Below, in pieces: positions 1 through 12,700 of a stretch of 64,000 nt of DNA. The notes under the pieces are model-generated. The model made no database searches. It saw only the letters and a program-made list of their open reading frames with translations, and was not told where the DNA came from. Position 1 is the first letter of the stretch. Each line of letters opens with the position of its first letter. The position numbers were made by a program, and so were the translations under genes. The stretch is from Drosophila pseudoobscura (taxonomy: Eukaryota > Arthropoda > Insecta > Diptera > Drosophilidae). The stretch spans positions 4,712,001-4,776,000 of the forward strand of contig NC_046680.1 of NCBI RefSeq assembly GCF_009870125.1, read 5' to 3'.

Positions 1-544
1 GTCAATATTGAAGCGTTTCAAAAAATCTTGATGTTCCAATGGTGGTGGATGGGTAAAGAGGTTTGGATTTGAGCAGCTCCTCTCCACTTGAATCAGACAT
101 GAAGGCCAAAAGGAAATCACAGCGAGAAAGAGTGTGGGGAAAGGAATACCATAAAGCAATTTCGTGGCATTTTCTTTTGGCTTTCAAGAACCACTGAAAA
201 AGTAGGAAAATCTTTTACGGAAAGTACAACATACATAAATTTACTATGCAAAAAACGTAATTGTAAAATAAATTTGATGCGTTTTTGAGGAATGTTTTTC
301 AAGGATTATACAGGGTGTACTTCTTATGCTAAATGGCCAAAAAATCAAAGTTCCCACAAAGCACACTTTGGTTAAATTTTTCGGTGCTTTGTGGGAGATT
401 TACGATAAAGAATACTCGACAAATCTGTTGCATGCAAATTATTATCCATTTCCACACAAGTTACAGTTACAGTTACAGTTACAGTTGCAATGGTGTGAAT
501 GCATGTGTGCTGTGGGTGCATGTGATAAGAAACTCTTTGTGTTG

Positions 545-575
<31 letters not shown>

Positions 576-1490
576 GAATTACTTATTCAATAAGATTTAT
601 TTGAAAGACTACGGAATAAACTGTTAGATGGTACAGAGCATGGCAGGAGATAACTAATGGATTTGTAAATGAAAAGAATAAAAGCAGATGCAAAGTGAAT
701 TGTGATGGTATATTGTAGAATACATAACATACATACATACCAGTATATACATATGTACATATGTATGTACAGAGTATAATATAACTGTGCAGAAAGGTTG
801 ATTTGTTCAGTAGTTTAAATAGAGATTTATTTTAATTTCTTAGTTCATTTCGGTCCAGGCTATGGCCAAGCCACGAGTTATTTAGTTATATATAATATGT
901 ATAAGAATACAATGTGCAGCGGAGTTTGTTTTATATGTAATACGGTTTATACATTGTTACTGCGTGTAGTTAAATGAAACAAATCTTAAGAGCCCTCACT
1001 GGCGCTCGATCTCTTATCAACCAACTGTAACCTGCATACAAACATACATACAATACGTTTACATATATATATATCAGCGACTAGTGGGATCACATGGGAG
1101 AGCCGGCATTTCTTTAAGATTTCACCGTACACCGTATATCAGTATATCAGTACATATGTACATCAGCTGGCTAAACCACTTATCCAATTTTGAAATACAC
1201 ACACACATATGTATTTTTGTCTACGTAATTCGATTGTTCTACCAATTAAAGTTAAGCCCAAATGGGAGTCGCTCTACTTACCACCACTAAATCCAAAAAT
1301 ACTGTAACCTAAAAATAGTTAAAAGCATAAAACAAAAAACCAAAATAACTTTCTAGGTGTGCGTACATATGTGTATCACTGTCATGTACTTGTAGACTAA
1401 TTGAATTTCAATTCAAATTGAATTATTGACAATTGTATTAGCCCGTTAAAATAAACCACAATACGTCCCAATGCGCCCCGGTCTGTAGTG
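1..1490. other. Non-coding, possible 3' UTR of an off-window gene
   Basis: I see no convincing coding exon. The stretch is AT-rich and holds a five-fold TTACAG-type hexamer run near 465-490, a TC dinucleotide run near 545-575, ACATACATATGTATGTAC-type palindromes near 727-772, and AATAAA signals near 1450 and 1506. It could be the 3' UTR of a plus-strand gene that starts left of the window, but no stop codon with an upstream reading frame can be tied to it. Confidence 0.4.
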
Positions 1491-1596
1491 TTTGATTTCA
1501 TTGCATAATAAATTTCATTCCGCATTCTGTGTCCGGTGGACTAAGAGCAACAGTAGCAGCAGCAGCAGGCAGCAGGCAGCAAGCGGCTCGCCAGCC

Positions 1597-1704
1597 ATGG
1601 AAATGGAACAGTAAGCAATTTCCACTAAATCAATTAAAAGTAGTGCCGTGACCCCGTATCCGCTCTCCCTTTACAGTAAGCCAGCCAGCCGCAGTGTCCA
1701 TTAA
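1597..1704 (+). other. Intron-like element with tiny ORF, possible first exon of the TatD gene
   Basis: ATG at 1597 opens a frame that meets a good donor (GTAAGC) at 1611. A matching acceptor after a pyrimidine tract ends at 1676, giving a 66-nt intron of typical Drosophila size. Spliced that way the peptide is only 13 residues (MEMEHKPASRSVH). Alternatively the donor at 1611 could join an acceptor at 4072, which would put MEMEHST in frame with the DIGANLTD start of the TatD gene. Neither reading is proven and the sequence may be non-coding. Confidence 0.2.
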
Positions 1705-2280
1705 AAGTAACTAATGGAATTTTATTCAAATTATAAATTGCATTGGCCTATAAATCCGCCATTTTCCAGCTTAAAGCAGACGTGTTTGGTGATGATTTGA
1801 AATTTGCATATTGCATACATCCATATGGGGAACAGAGAACCGCCCCCAGGAAGGTAGCCTATTACCACTCCGAACAATAAACAGCTTTTCTAGCGCGCTG
1901 CTTAATTGGTTCACATTATGCAAAATTTCGAATGCAATTTACAGTGGCATTGATTTTGCATTAAACTGGCTCAATTCCATGCACTGCAGCGTGTGTGTAG
2001 GCTTGTTTTGCGAATGAGAAATGCTCAGGCCAATCCTAGTTGCGTGGCCCGTTGCTAGGAGACTTAAAGTAGCTTAATTAGCATTAATTTCTCTTTGAAT
2101 TTGAAATTTCAACGAAATCCGCATTACCGTGGCGCCTTCTGACGGAGGTGAGGTGAGGTCACAGCTAGCACATTTAAGACGACATCTGGCGAAAAATACT
2201 CGTACTACAGTCACAACTGTAAAGCTCTTGGTCACGCGTCAATGCTTTTTCAGTGAATTTCCAGATGTGCGTCACTGTTG
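1705..2280. other. Non-coding interval
   Basis: No exon, tRNA or clear regulatory cluster was recognised. Sequence becomes progressively AT-rich toward the dispersed repeat that follows. Confidence 0.4.
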
Positions 2281-2289
2281 CCGAACTAG

Positions 2290-3720
2290 CTATTTTTTAT
2301 AGCTAGTTTTTAGTCAAAATACAATAAAAGCAAGTATTTAGTAGAAAAATTATTCATGAATAGTATAAAATTATGTGGGCATAGATAGAGGCCCGTTTGA
2401 CAACATTTAAGTCCTTGTCGCTCACATTCAAAAAAGTTCGATTTGGCGCGCACCACTCGGTATATTTTTCAAGTGAGACCGTATATACTGTAGAAACTGG
2501 TTTTCGCCGCGCTCCCATGTGGTGTTTTTTAGTATTTTTGTCATCTATTATTTTATTTTTCAATTTTATATAAAAATCCAATAAATGCAAGTATTTCGAA
2601 TAGGCCAATCATGTATAGAATTGATTCATTAATCGTATAAAATTATGTGGGCATGGCTAAATGTTCTATATAGATAGTATTATTCAACGGAACAAAGAAT
2701 ATGAGGAATTTGAATTCGCCGCAGTTCGCCCCAGTTCGCTTTAGCAACAATGAGTCTCATTCCATACATAAAAGTTGCGGCAACATTTACTTGAAAACCG
2801 TTTTTTGGTCAAAATAAAATACATAAAGGTAATTAAAAGAAGCAATCTTGTAGAAAATGCATTTATCTATGGAATAAAGCTAAGTGGGCAAATCTATATA
2901 GCTTGAAATATAGGCAATACCCGATTCGCCGCAGTTTCGCTATTGCAACAATGAGTCCCATTCCATACACAAATGTTGCTAATTCAATGATCACATACCC
3001 TGGGGGAAATGGATGTTATAGAATTGTGAATATGTTAGTCATCCCAGGCTCCAAAGAAGGCAAAAACAATTTAGTCTCTGTTTTAAACATATTTCAACGA
3101 TATTTGAAGCTTATTTTGTTCTTGCAGGGACCAAGAATAGGTATCAGGATCGAGATATATGTATATACAAAACCCTCATAATATACATGAATATGTCTAA
3201 AAAATGTCAATTTGAGAAAAGGTCTTTATTCGTTACGTTTTATCTTCATATCAATATTTATACCTTCATATAAAATTGACAAAATAGGGTATACAAAGAC
3301 CTATACTAAGGCTTACACGCATCATAGCGACTGTTTTTTTGTTTAACTTTTTCGTTTAAAACTTTTTTTACAATAAATACAATAAAAACAAGGATTAAAA
3401 ACTATCCAATCTTGTAGAATGGGATGGGACAATGGGATAAAACTATGTGGACATTACTGGAATTAATGGAATATCAAAATTAAGCAATATGAACGAATTT
3501 CCTTTTTTGTTTGTTTTGATTGACCTATTTCGCTACTTGTTTTTTGTTTGACTTATTTCGCTAAAACCTCTTTTTTCACAAAATGCAATAAAAGCAAGTG
3601 TTTAAAATAAGCCAGTCAAGTTGAGAATAGGTTAATTAATCGGATATAATTATGTGGGCATGGCTAAATATTCTATCTAGCCAGTAATATTCAGCGGAAT
3701 AATAAGATCGAGGAATATGG
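2290..3720 (-). repeat. Dispersed AT-rich repeat, copy 1 (inverted relative to copies 2 and 3)
   Basis: Diverged copy of a non-coding repeat family seen again near 44620-46240 and 62420-63070, in reverse orientation to those. Shared landmarks are a GTGGGCATGGCTAAAT block, CAATAAAAGCAAG, AATCTTGTAGAA, a GCCGCAGTT/TTGCAACAATGAG segment, GGTATCAGGATCGAGATAT and AAAAGGTCTTTATT. Several modules occur twice or more within this copy (for example the GTGGGCAT block near 2375, 2650 and 3655). No open frame, obvious terminal inverted repeats or target-site duplication was found, so the class is unknown. It lies directly upstream of the recognisable part of the TatD gene. Confidence 0.75.
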
Positions 3721-4072
3721 TTTCCAATCCTTGACGAGAACGATTAACCTATTATAAGCCAAGGGGGTATTTCAATTATCCACCAAAAATAATAAAAATT
3801 GAATCATTTTGGCGCAGTTCAGCTGAAAAATATCGTGGTTTTTTTTAAGTTCACAGGAGAGATGGCATGAATCCTCAAGAATAATTTACAATCAGTAATA
3901 TTTTCCGCCATTTACCTCAAGTAGTTGAACTACTTAAATATAGGGGTCTTAAGTGGGCTAAGTTCGGTTTTTATCATACGGGTCGGACGAATGCTTCGAA
4001 TGGCTTTGAAATTTATTGGTTTGTATATAAAAACGAAAAAGCTGAGAGAAATATAAACATTAATGGCATAAG

Positions 4073-5103
4073 CTCCACAGATATTGGGGCAAATCTAACG
4101 GATCCCATGTTTCAGGGCTGCTACGGTGGCTCCCAAAAGCATGTGGCCGACTTGGACATTGTTTTGAAACGTGCGTGGCAGCAGGGTCTGCAAAAGATCA
4201 TCATTACTGCCGGCTGCCTGAAAGATGTGGACGAGGCTCTGGAACTGACCGCAAAAGATGGTAGAAAGCCAATGATTACCCTTCTTAAACACTTATGATC
4301 AAGATTTTAACCATTTAGAGCGTCTCTACGCCACAGTTGGTACGCATCCGACGCGCTGTGATGAATTCCTGCCGGACCCGGAGGGCTACTACGACCAGCT
4401 CCGCTCAAAGATTGAGTCAAATCCGAGTAAGGTGCTTGCCATTGGGGAATGCGGCCTGGACTACGATCGCCTGAAATTCTGTGGCCAGGAGACGCAACGG
4501 TTGTACTTTGAGAAACAGCTGAGCTTGGCGGCCGAGTTCAGGCTGCCGCTCTTCCTGCACATGCGAAATGCTCACTCGGACTTCATGGCAATCTTGGGAC
4601 GGAATCGTGACAAACTCAAGGAGTGTGGAGGCGGAGTCGTTCATAGCTTTACAGGCACTCTGGAGGAGGCACACAGCATTCTGGCATTCGGTGGCCTCTA
4701 CATTGGGGTCAATGGCTGCTCCCTGAAGACTGAGGAAAACGCCGAAGTGGTTCGGCAGCTGCCAAATGATCGCATAATGCTGGAAACAGACTGTCCCTGG
4801 TGTGGAATACGGTCATCGCATGTGGGCCATAAGCACGTGAGCACAAAGTTTCCCACCGTCAAGAAGAAGGAGAAATGGACAGCCGAATCTCTGATAGACG
4901 GACGCTGTGAGCCCTGCCAGATCAGGTGAGTACGAAATACGTCATAGTGCAAGCTCCAATCTACAACTATTTTTCATTTCAGCCAAGTTCTCGAGGCCAT
5001 TGCGGGCATTAAGCAGGAGCCCAAGGAGAAGCTGGCCGAGATCTACTATCAAAACACTTTGGATGTGTTCTTCAGCAGAACAGGGAAAACCAGAACCGAA
5101 TAA
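4073..5103 (+). CDS. CG3358: TatD-family metal-dependent nuclease (TATDN1-like), 5' end unresolved
   Basis: Three recognisable exons: about 4073/4081-4260, 4319-4925 and 4983-5103, with introns of 58 and 57 nt in matching phase. The roughly 300-residue product is a TatD/TATDN1-type deoxyribonuclease, a TIM-barrel hydrolase with two divalent metals. Visible motifs are DIGANLTD at the N-terminus, GECGLDYDR (metal-binding Glu), FLHMR (His), VHSFTG (His) and ETDCPW (Asp), in the family order. The start is a problem: the DIGANLTD frame runs upstream without an ATG, so a first exon must exist upstream, or translation begins at the ATG at 4107 and loses the motif. One candidate is an ATG at 1597 with donor at 1611. 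The family length and motif set suggest a working enzyme. It converges tail-to-tail with mim. The symbol is assigned by homology and neighbourhood. Confidence 0.85.
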
Positions 5104-5104
5104 A
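5099..5104 (+). promoter_or_regulatory. AATAAA overlapping the TatD stop codon
   Basis: The hexamer AATAAA spans the TAA stop at 5101-5103. If it were used for polyadenylation the 3' UTR would be only about 10-30 nt; further signals lie downstream, so its use is uncertain. Confidence 0.35.
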
Positions 5105-6760
5105 ACCAATTGCCGTTACATTCAATGCGTTTACATATATTTTATTATTGTTTGTCATGTCTAGATGCAAATGAATTGAAAAATACGCTTTACAACTTGG
5201 ATTTGGGTTTTACTCTTAATGCTTTTGTTGTAATTTTCAGTTGATACAGGGAAAACACGTTACTTGTAAGATTCACATTTAGAATTGTAAATAATTGTTG
5301 CTCATTGCTATGTTAATTAACTGTGGTGATTATGCATTTATATGTGGTGTATATGTATATGTATGTAGAATCGATCGCCAAAAAATATATATGCACGTAC
5401 TCGTATGGATTCCTCATGGTTGCCTCAAATTTGTATATGCTCTCTAGAGTCTAGACTAATGGAGTTAGTTAGCTTAGTTATTGCCACATTTTTGGTTACG
5501 AGTTTGCCAATAGTCCACAGATCATTGGTGAAGCCTTAAAAAGCGTATATACAAAATATTTTGTAAATATTTAAAAAGTCTACTAGCTAGCATATGTATG
5601 TAGAACGCTTTTAGGCTTAAAAAAGTTTCGTAGTCAAGGGTAGATGTATTTAGTTACGAGTATATCTTGGGTTAAGCAGTACATGTTCATTAAAACCGAA
5701 ATATATATAAGTTGGGTTTAAAACTGCCGATTTTGTTCTATGTTTTGTGAACTGATATGAACGGAAATGATATATGTATGTATATTACAGTAAGAATCTG
5801 GCCTCTAGTCTACGCGGCTATGCATTTAAAATGACAGTACAAGATTCAGTCCAATGGAAATGTTATGTAGCGTATTGCTATCTTTGATATGAACACGTTC
5901 ATATGTGTAGCGCTACGCTAGTGCGAAAGTCGGGGTACGATTAGTCTCGTCTCTGAAATTCCCCTCTCCGCTTGGCAGTAATTGGCTTTTATGTGAGAAG
6001 TGTACCCAATTTCTTACGAGTATACGAGTATGCATTCCTTGAGGAATCGCAGTAAAGTTGCAGTGGGATTTCAAGTACATATCAATATTGCATTGTGTTT
6101 AACATCTAGGACAATTCTACCGAATATATTGTATATATGTTTGTATAAACTTTTGTTAAATATGCTCAGACCTATCCCAATTGACAAGCAGTTCGACAAG
6201 CCATTGCAGTTGGAAACAAATAAGGTTAAGGGATAACTCAAAACAAACACAATAAACATATGTATATAAGATATATTCCATTTATTAGGCGTCAGATTAG
6301 TTTCAATTGGTTTTTCAAATCATTTTCAGATATATGTATGTACATAAAGAAAGGAAATTATGATAAATACATAAACATAATATAATATTTAAAGGTAAAT
6401 TCGAGATTGAATTATAAATAAACACGAATGGGCTAACCAACTGTCTTCCATGTTCTTTGTCGTATTCACTTAACGAAAGAATAAATCCTTTTTGGATGCT
6501 TTTTGGGAGACGGGAAATCGGGAGAGTTGTTGATTAGTGCGAGTGTGGCCTAACACGCTCGTTAAATATCATTATATATTGTATATAGTGTACCATAATC
6601 ATATGTGTTTGTTTAGGTTGCATGTTGTATGTACGAGTTTTCAGTTTCAAACCAAACTCTGCAATAGCCTGCAATCGAGCAGGCCTCGGGGCCTCTTGAT
6701 TATTTCATATGTTAATAATAGTAATAAATAATATTCTTTTGCTTAGGTCTATGCGTTAAT
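5104..6760. other. Facing 3' UTRs of the TatD gene and mim
   Basis: About 1.65 kb between two convergent stop codons, AT-rich and without an exon-like frame. It contains several TATGTATGTA palindromes and, on the minus strand, AATAAA hexamers (TTTATT on plus near 5139 and 6281) that could end mim transcripts. The two 3' UTRs may overlap in antisense. Confidence 0.5.
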
Positions 6761-9700
6761 TTAGTGTATTTTAGGAGCGCTGCGATCGTTGATCTTCTGG
6801 TTACGTTTCAAGGGGGCTCCGCGTTTTATCTGATCCATCAACGACTCGTGACAGATGCGAGGGTCCGGCTGAAAGGTCCATCAAAGATAGGATTAGAATG
6901 CTATTGACCTCAAAGCTTAGATTAAATAGCAGGGTTAATTGGTAGAACTAGGCACTGAGTGGATTAGCTGCCAGCTGGCTTAGTAGACTTCAATAAACGA
7001 GCGAACGAGAAGAAAAACGAGGATCGAACTAAATACCTTAGCACTGCTCATCACAGTGGCCAGTGCCAGTGCCAATGGCTGTGGTTGTGGTTGCGGTTGT
7101 GCTGGTCGTGGTAGTGGTGTTGGGATAGGTGGGAGGTCTACGATATTGAGCACTGGGGCGCGATAGATTTTGTGGATTCTGATACATCTAACATTTGGCA
7201 CCGGCATAAAGCATAGTGAATGTTGGCTATATGTTGGAGTGGATATGCTTTGGTTGTGAACTACTTACCAGGGCCTTGCTATTGATGAGATTTCGCACGG
7301 CAAATGCGCGGCCGGACATGCCCTGCTTGGCCAGTTTCGCGTTGAGATTCTCGAGGAACTCGGCCTTGGTCTTGGCCCGAATGCTGCCAGTCTTTTCGAT
7401 ATTTGTGCTTGTGGCGTAGTCTATGAATATGCGTTGCGGTTGTTGTAGTTGTTGTGGCAAAAAAAAGAAAATCGTAAGCAAAGATGATCGATCAGTGAGT
7501 GGGCCGGATGGGTTCGAGGAGTGTGGAAAAAGTGGTTAGGATTTAAGATTTAAGAGTTAAATTTAAAATGGTGAATCCAAAATGCAAAATAAAACTCATA
7601 AATTGCTGTTCAACATTCTGCCTGAAAGTGCTGGTTGACAAAGTTATGATTGATGATTAGGAAAGTTGATATGAAAGTTGCTTTCTGAGCGAGAGACTGA
7701 GGGAATCTCCCCATCTCCCTGCAATCTACTGTTTGTCCAACATTTTCCGAGGCGCACTTGACACAAACGCAATCAGGTTAATGGGCAACACTTTCCCATA
7801 ACCCAAAACCCAAACTCAAACTCAAACGCAAAGAAACCAAAATAATGCAAAATAGAGGCAGCATGCGCTAAAAGTACGAGTAACTTAGAAATAAAAAACA
7901 TTTTCGCAAACAAAATATAATTTTTCCAATGCCATGTAGGAGAGGAGCGAAATCAGCAAACATAACACAAATATATAGAGCAGCGCTCATTCATTGAAAT
8001 CAAGTCAAATCAAATCAAATCAATGGAACTCCGGCTCGCGTTCTTACTTGGATGATGTGCCTGGGCATGGGACATGTGGGCGTGGGCATGGACATTGGCA
8101 TGGGCGTTCGCATTCGCGTGGCCATGGCCATGGGCATTATTGTGGTTGTAGTAAGCAGCGCCGCCATTGCTGTTGCCCCCAGCAACCTCGCGATAATAAT
8201 GCTGTTGCTGTTGATGCTGCTGCTGTTGTGGATGATGTATTTGCTGCTGGTGCTGCTGCTGATGGTGGTGATTGCCACGCGCCGTTGTAGCATAAATACT
8301 AGCCGAGGATACAGACCCAGATCCAGTTACGGGCGAGCCGCAAGTGGGCGAGGCTGAGGGCGAATGGAACTTGACGGCCGTCGTTTGTATGAATGGATTC
8401 GTTGACACGAATATCTTTTGCTGTACACTCGAGTGCCGCGACGGTATGGGTGGCTGGCGCTGCTGTTGCTGCTGCTGCTGTTCCGCCAAATGTTGCTGTT
8501 GAGCTGCTCTCAGTTTCTGCTGTTGCTGCATCTGCTGCTGGGGAAGAGGCAACTGTGGACGCTGATTTACATGGCCATTGCCATTGCCCATGCCTGCCGG
8601 CTGTTGGTATTGCTGATGCTGCTGCTGCTGCTGCTGCTGTAAACGTTGCTGCTGCTGCATCATGTTTTTTGGGAGCGTAGCCGTGGCCGAACCTGCTGCA
8701 TAGGCACTCAACTGAGAGGCCGCACTCTGGCCAGCATGGGGGCGTGCCATCTTCTTGGGCATCGTGGCCGATGCTCCGGCATTGTAAATGGGTGGCGGTG
8801 GCGGATCCTCCAGTGGAGGCGGGCACGTGTAATGCTGCTGCTGCAGATGTTGGTACTGCTGCTGCTGCTGCTGAGCCTGTCGCATGCTCAAGATTGGGGC
8901 AGCTGCTGAATTTTTGTTAAACGAACTTGAATAGTTGCCAAAATCTTTACTGCTAGCTGCGGCTGCCATCGGCGCTTGAGGCGGCTGATAGTGCGAACTG
9001 TTGGCGGAGTTGGCCGACGCCACTGCCGCCGCTGATGCTGATGCTGATGGGGAGGCGGATGAGGAGTTTGAGAATGAACTGACTTTGGAGAGCAACGATG
9101 ATGTGGATGAAGACAGAGGAAAGTGTGGCAGTGCATTGAATGAGGTGGCCGGTGTTAGAATGGATGCTGCCTGAATGCTGCTGGCCAATGCGGCCGCTGT
9201 TGATGGAGTTGATGACGAGGTGCCGAAACTAGCGTAAATTCTATGCTGCTGCTGTTGTTGCAGTGGCTGTTGGTGCTCAGATTTACCGTCATAGTGTTGC
9301 TGCTGTTGCGGCTGGGACATGGACAGGCCGCTCCGCGTGTAGATCGACTCGCCTCCAAGTTGGTGCTGGTTGCCGTAGATGCCGTCGGAAGCATGCTGCT
9401 GTTGATGATGCTGCTGCTGCTGCTTGCTGTTGAGTCGTGCATTCAGCTGTGCAATAAGATTCGGATTCGCCTTGGGCTGTGTCGGTGGCAGTGGGTGCGC
9501 ATGCCCATGCCCATGCCCATTGGGACTTGGGCTGCTGGTGCGGAAGCTGGACATGCTGTTGACCAGCTTGGGTTGGGCATAGATGCCCCCACCGCCTCCT
9601 CCGCCTGCGGCCGGTGACGAGGTGCGGAACGTCTGTGCATATGCGTTATATGTTCGGTGTTCGGTGTTCGTGTGTGGCATGAGAAGAAAAAAGAGTAAAA

Positions 9701-12700
9701 CAAAAGGCACAAATTAAAAGTTAGCCAAAAGCACAGCGAAAGCTAAGTGATAGATGAGTACGCTAATCTATATCGCATTACAACTAAGCTGGATGGGGCA
9801 GAGGGACTAGCACTAGCTCTAGCACTAGCTCTAGATATGCAAGTATGAATGTTAGATTAGTCGAGCATTCTCCAGGATGTGTCGCTGCGGCCTTTGTTGG
9901 TTAGTCGTTGGTTAGTAGACATCGACACGCCCATCGAATCGCCTCCGACTCTTTGGGTCACTTACGGCATCCGCTGTAGGCGGTGGTGCTGGTGGGGCGT
10001 GGTAGACAGGTGGCGTTGGCGGCTTTTGTGCCACATGTTGCTGCTGCTGTTGCTGCTGTGGATAGCATTGCTGTGGATGATATTGCTGCTGTTGCTGTTG
10101 ATGATTAAAGCGTTGCTGGTTGGGCGGTGGCAGGGGTGGTGGCATCTGCTGGCCCGGCTGCTGCTGTTGGCCATTGGCCAAGGCATGAGCATAGGCCTGC
10201 AGATCCATATAGGAGTCATAGTAGGCCTCATAGCTCGGGTCGTCGTTCATGGGGGAGTTGTGCACTGACTTTTGTACGAGTACGAGAGGTGTGTGGGGTG
10301 TGGTTCGACAGGGCAGGGCAAATGCAAATTGAAATGAAAAGAAATTATAAGTTAAGCAAGTCGATCTCTAAGAGCGTCGGTTCCAGGCTCGGAAGACTCG
10401 TGCACACACCTGCAGTGGGGGTTGATATTGTTGTTGCTGTGGTTGTTGCTGATGTTGTTGCTGCTGCTGCTGCTGTATACGTCTTAGCGTGCCAGGCGAT
10501 GCCGGCTGATGCCGCATGGCTGCCAGGGCTCGCACCGTCTCCGACACCTTAAGAGCGGAGCTCGGCATGGCCACTGGAGGACCGCTGGACATGGACTCCA
10601 GCATAAAGGCTGGCGGCGGTGGTAGATGCTCGCTGGAGCTGCTTAGCGGCGTGTTATGTTGCAGCTGCAGATGCGACGCGTGCTGTTGTTGCATAATTAA
10701 ATCATAAATAAAATAATAAAAGCAAAAAAAACAAGAAACAACTCTCGTGTGTAGAGTGTCTAGAAAGTTTCTAGGCTTAAACGGCTAACTTGGCCCGAAC
10801 TTAGTCTAACTTAATTAATTTGAGAGCCATTAATCTAAGCGCCGGTCGGAGCCCGGTCGGTAAGCACACTTACCCCCACCGAAGCATTGGGACTGGGTGT
10901 CACCGAGGAGCTGCGTCGCACTGGCGGCGGTGGCTTGGCCTGATTGATGGACGAACGACGTGCGATCCGCGTTGAGCCACCTGCTCCTCCTAATGCTCCT
11001 CCTGCTCCTCCTGTGGATGGTTAAAGAGTTCCATTAGCTATAGAATCGCATCACTTCGGAAATATTCATTAGCTTCTTGCTGTTAATTACAGTTACAGGT
11101 ATTATTATATGTACAGTAATCGATTTATACACTTGGCACACACAACACAGGACACCATCTAATACGAGAGAGCACCAGTGAAAGCGCTGCGGATCGATCG
11201 ATCGATCGATCCACATCTGTGTAGGATGAAAGAGACCCAAATACGAGAGAGAGAGCGAGAAAGAGATTGATCTGATGATCCCCAAAGCGCTTAAAGCCGC
11301 GGTAAGATGCACCATGAAGCCATTCATGAGCCATTCCATGTTTGAGGCTAGTTCTATCTGTCAGACAGAGACAATGCCTGATTATCTGATTAATGTTCAA
11401 GCAGTTGGCAGTTAGTGGCGGAGTAGCGTGCAGTTTACTTGGAGGTTATTTGAGCTGTGTGCAGGTGGAGTGATGATATGATCGGTGTACGGTAAGCCAA
11501 TTCCATTTACGAACAGGGTTAGGGCACACAAAATCGTGGCCAAATGAATAAAGCAAATCAAATAAAGTTAGGAGAGAGAGAGCCCAAGAAACAACAATTA
11601 GAACCCAAAGCCAGAGTAAGAAGCAATTGAAGAACCAAGTTTTGCTTGGAAGAAACGCAGAAAATCAATAACCAAATAGATTAAATCAAAATCAAAATAA
11701 AAAATCAAAAATCAAATCGAAACGAACCCGACAACGAGGCCGGCCTGGGCGTAATGCCTGGCTTGAGACTGGCATTGGCATTGGCATTGGCAGTGGAATT
11801 CGTATTCGTATTGGCTTGATGGTTGGCTTGGGGGTTGGCGGCATTCGAGGAGCACACATATGGATGGGCGGGTGGTGGCGCTGATGGTGGTGGTCTGCAG
11901 GGGGCAGTGGCAGTGGCAACGGGCAACGGAGCAAGAGCGTTTGTCGATGTGGAGTTTGTGGATGCAGATGCAGATGATGGTAATGATGACGATGACGATG
12001 ACGATGATGATGATGGCTGTGGCAGACCGCCGCGAGGTGACAATGATGATAATGCTGGGTTAGCTATTGTTGCAGATGGAGGAGATGCTGATGTTTTTGA
12101 TGTTGCTGTCGCAGCTGCTTGGGGCGTCTGGTATTGCTTATGATTGGATGTTGCTGTTGTCTGATTTTGGCTTGGCATTCTATGATTTTGGTTGTGTTTT
12201 TGGTTTTGGTATGGATGCGGGCTTAAGATTGGATCTGATGCGGATGCAATAACAACGGCTGCTGCTGGGCCATTAGTGACATTACAGTTTCTGGTTTGGT
12301 GCGACTGTGGTGAGTGTTGTTGTTGCTGCTGCTGATGTTGCAGTGGCTGCTGTGGCGTTTGTTGCTGCTTCTGCTGTTGCTGTTGCTGCTGCTGTAATTG
12401 CTGTTGAACCTTCTGCTTCTGCCTGCGTATTTTGGCATCTAAGTCGGCCTTAAAGTCTGACTTTCGGGGTATCAATGGCTTGTCGGCCACACTGGGAGGC
12501 TGATTCGAACCCGTACCCGTACCCGTACCCGAACCCGACCCCGTACCTGTACCTGTACCATTGAAAAGGCTCAGGGAGAGGCTGGTGGGCTTTGGGGGCA
12601 GCTGTCGCCGCATCACAGGAGGCTCTACTGGGAGGCTACCGTTATCACTGACTGTCCCTTGTGCCGGCTGCTGCTGCTGGGGCGGCTGATCGACGTGGTT

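Noticed and set aside
8052..9617. Long plus-strand frames rich in Leu, Ala or Cys
   Set aside because: They are the complement of CAG/CAA tracts in mim exons; the minus-strand frame has conserved motifs and fitting splice sites.
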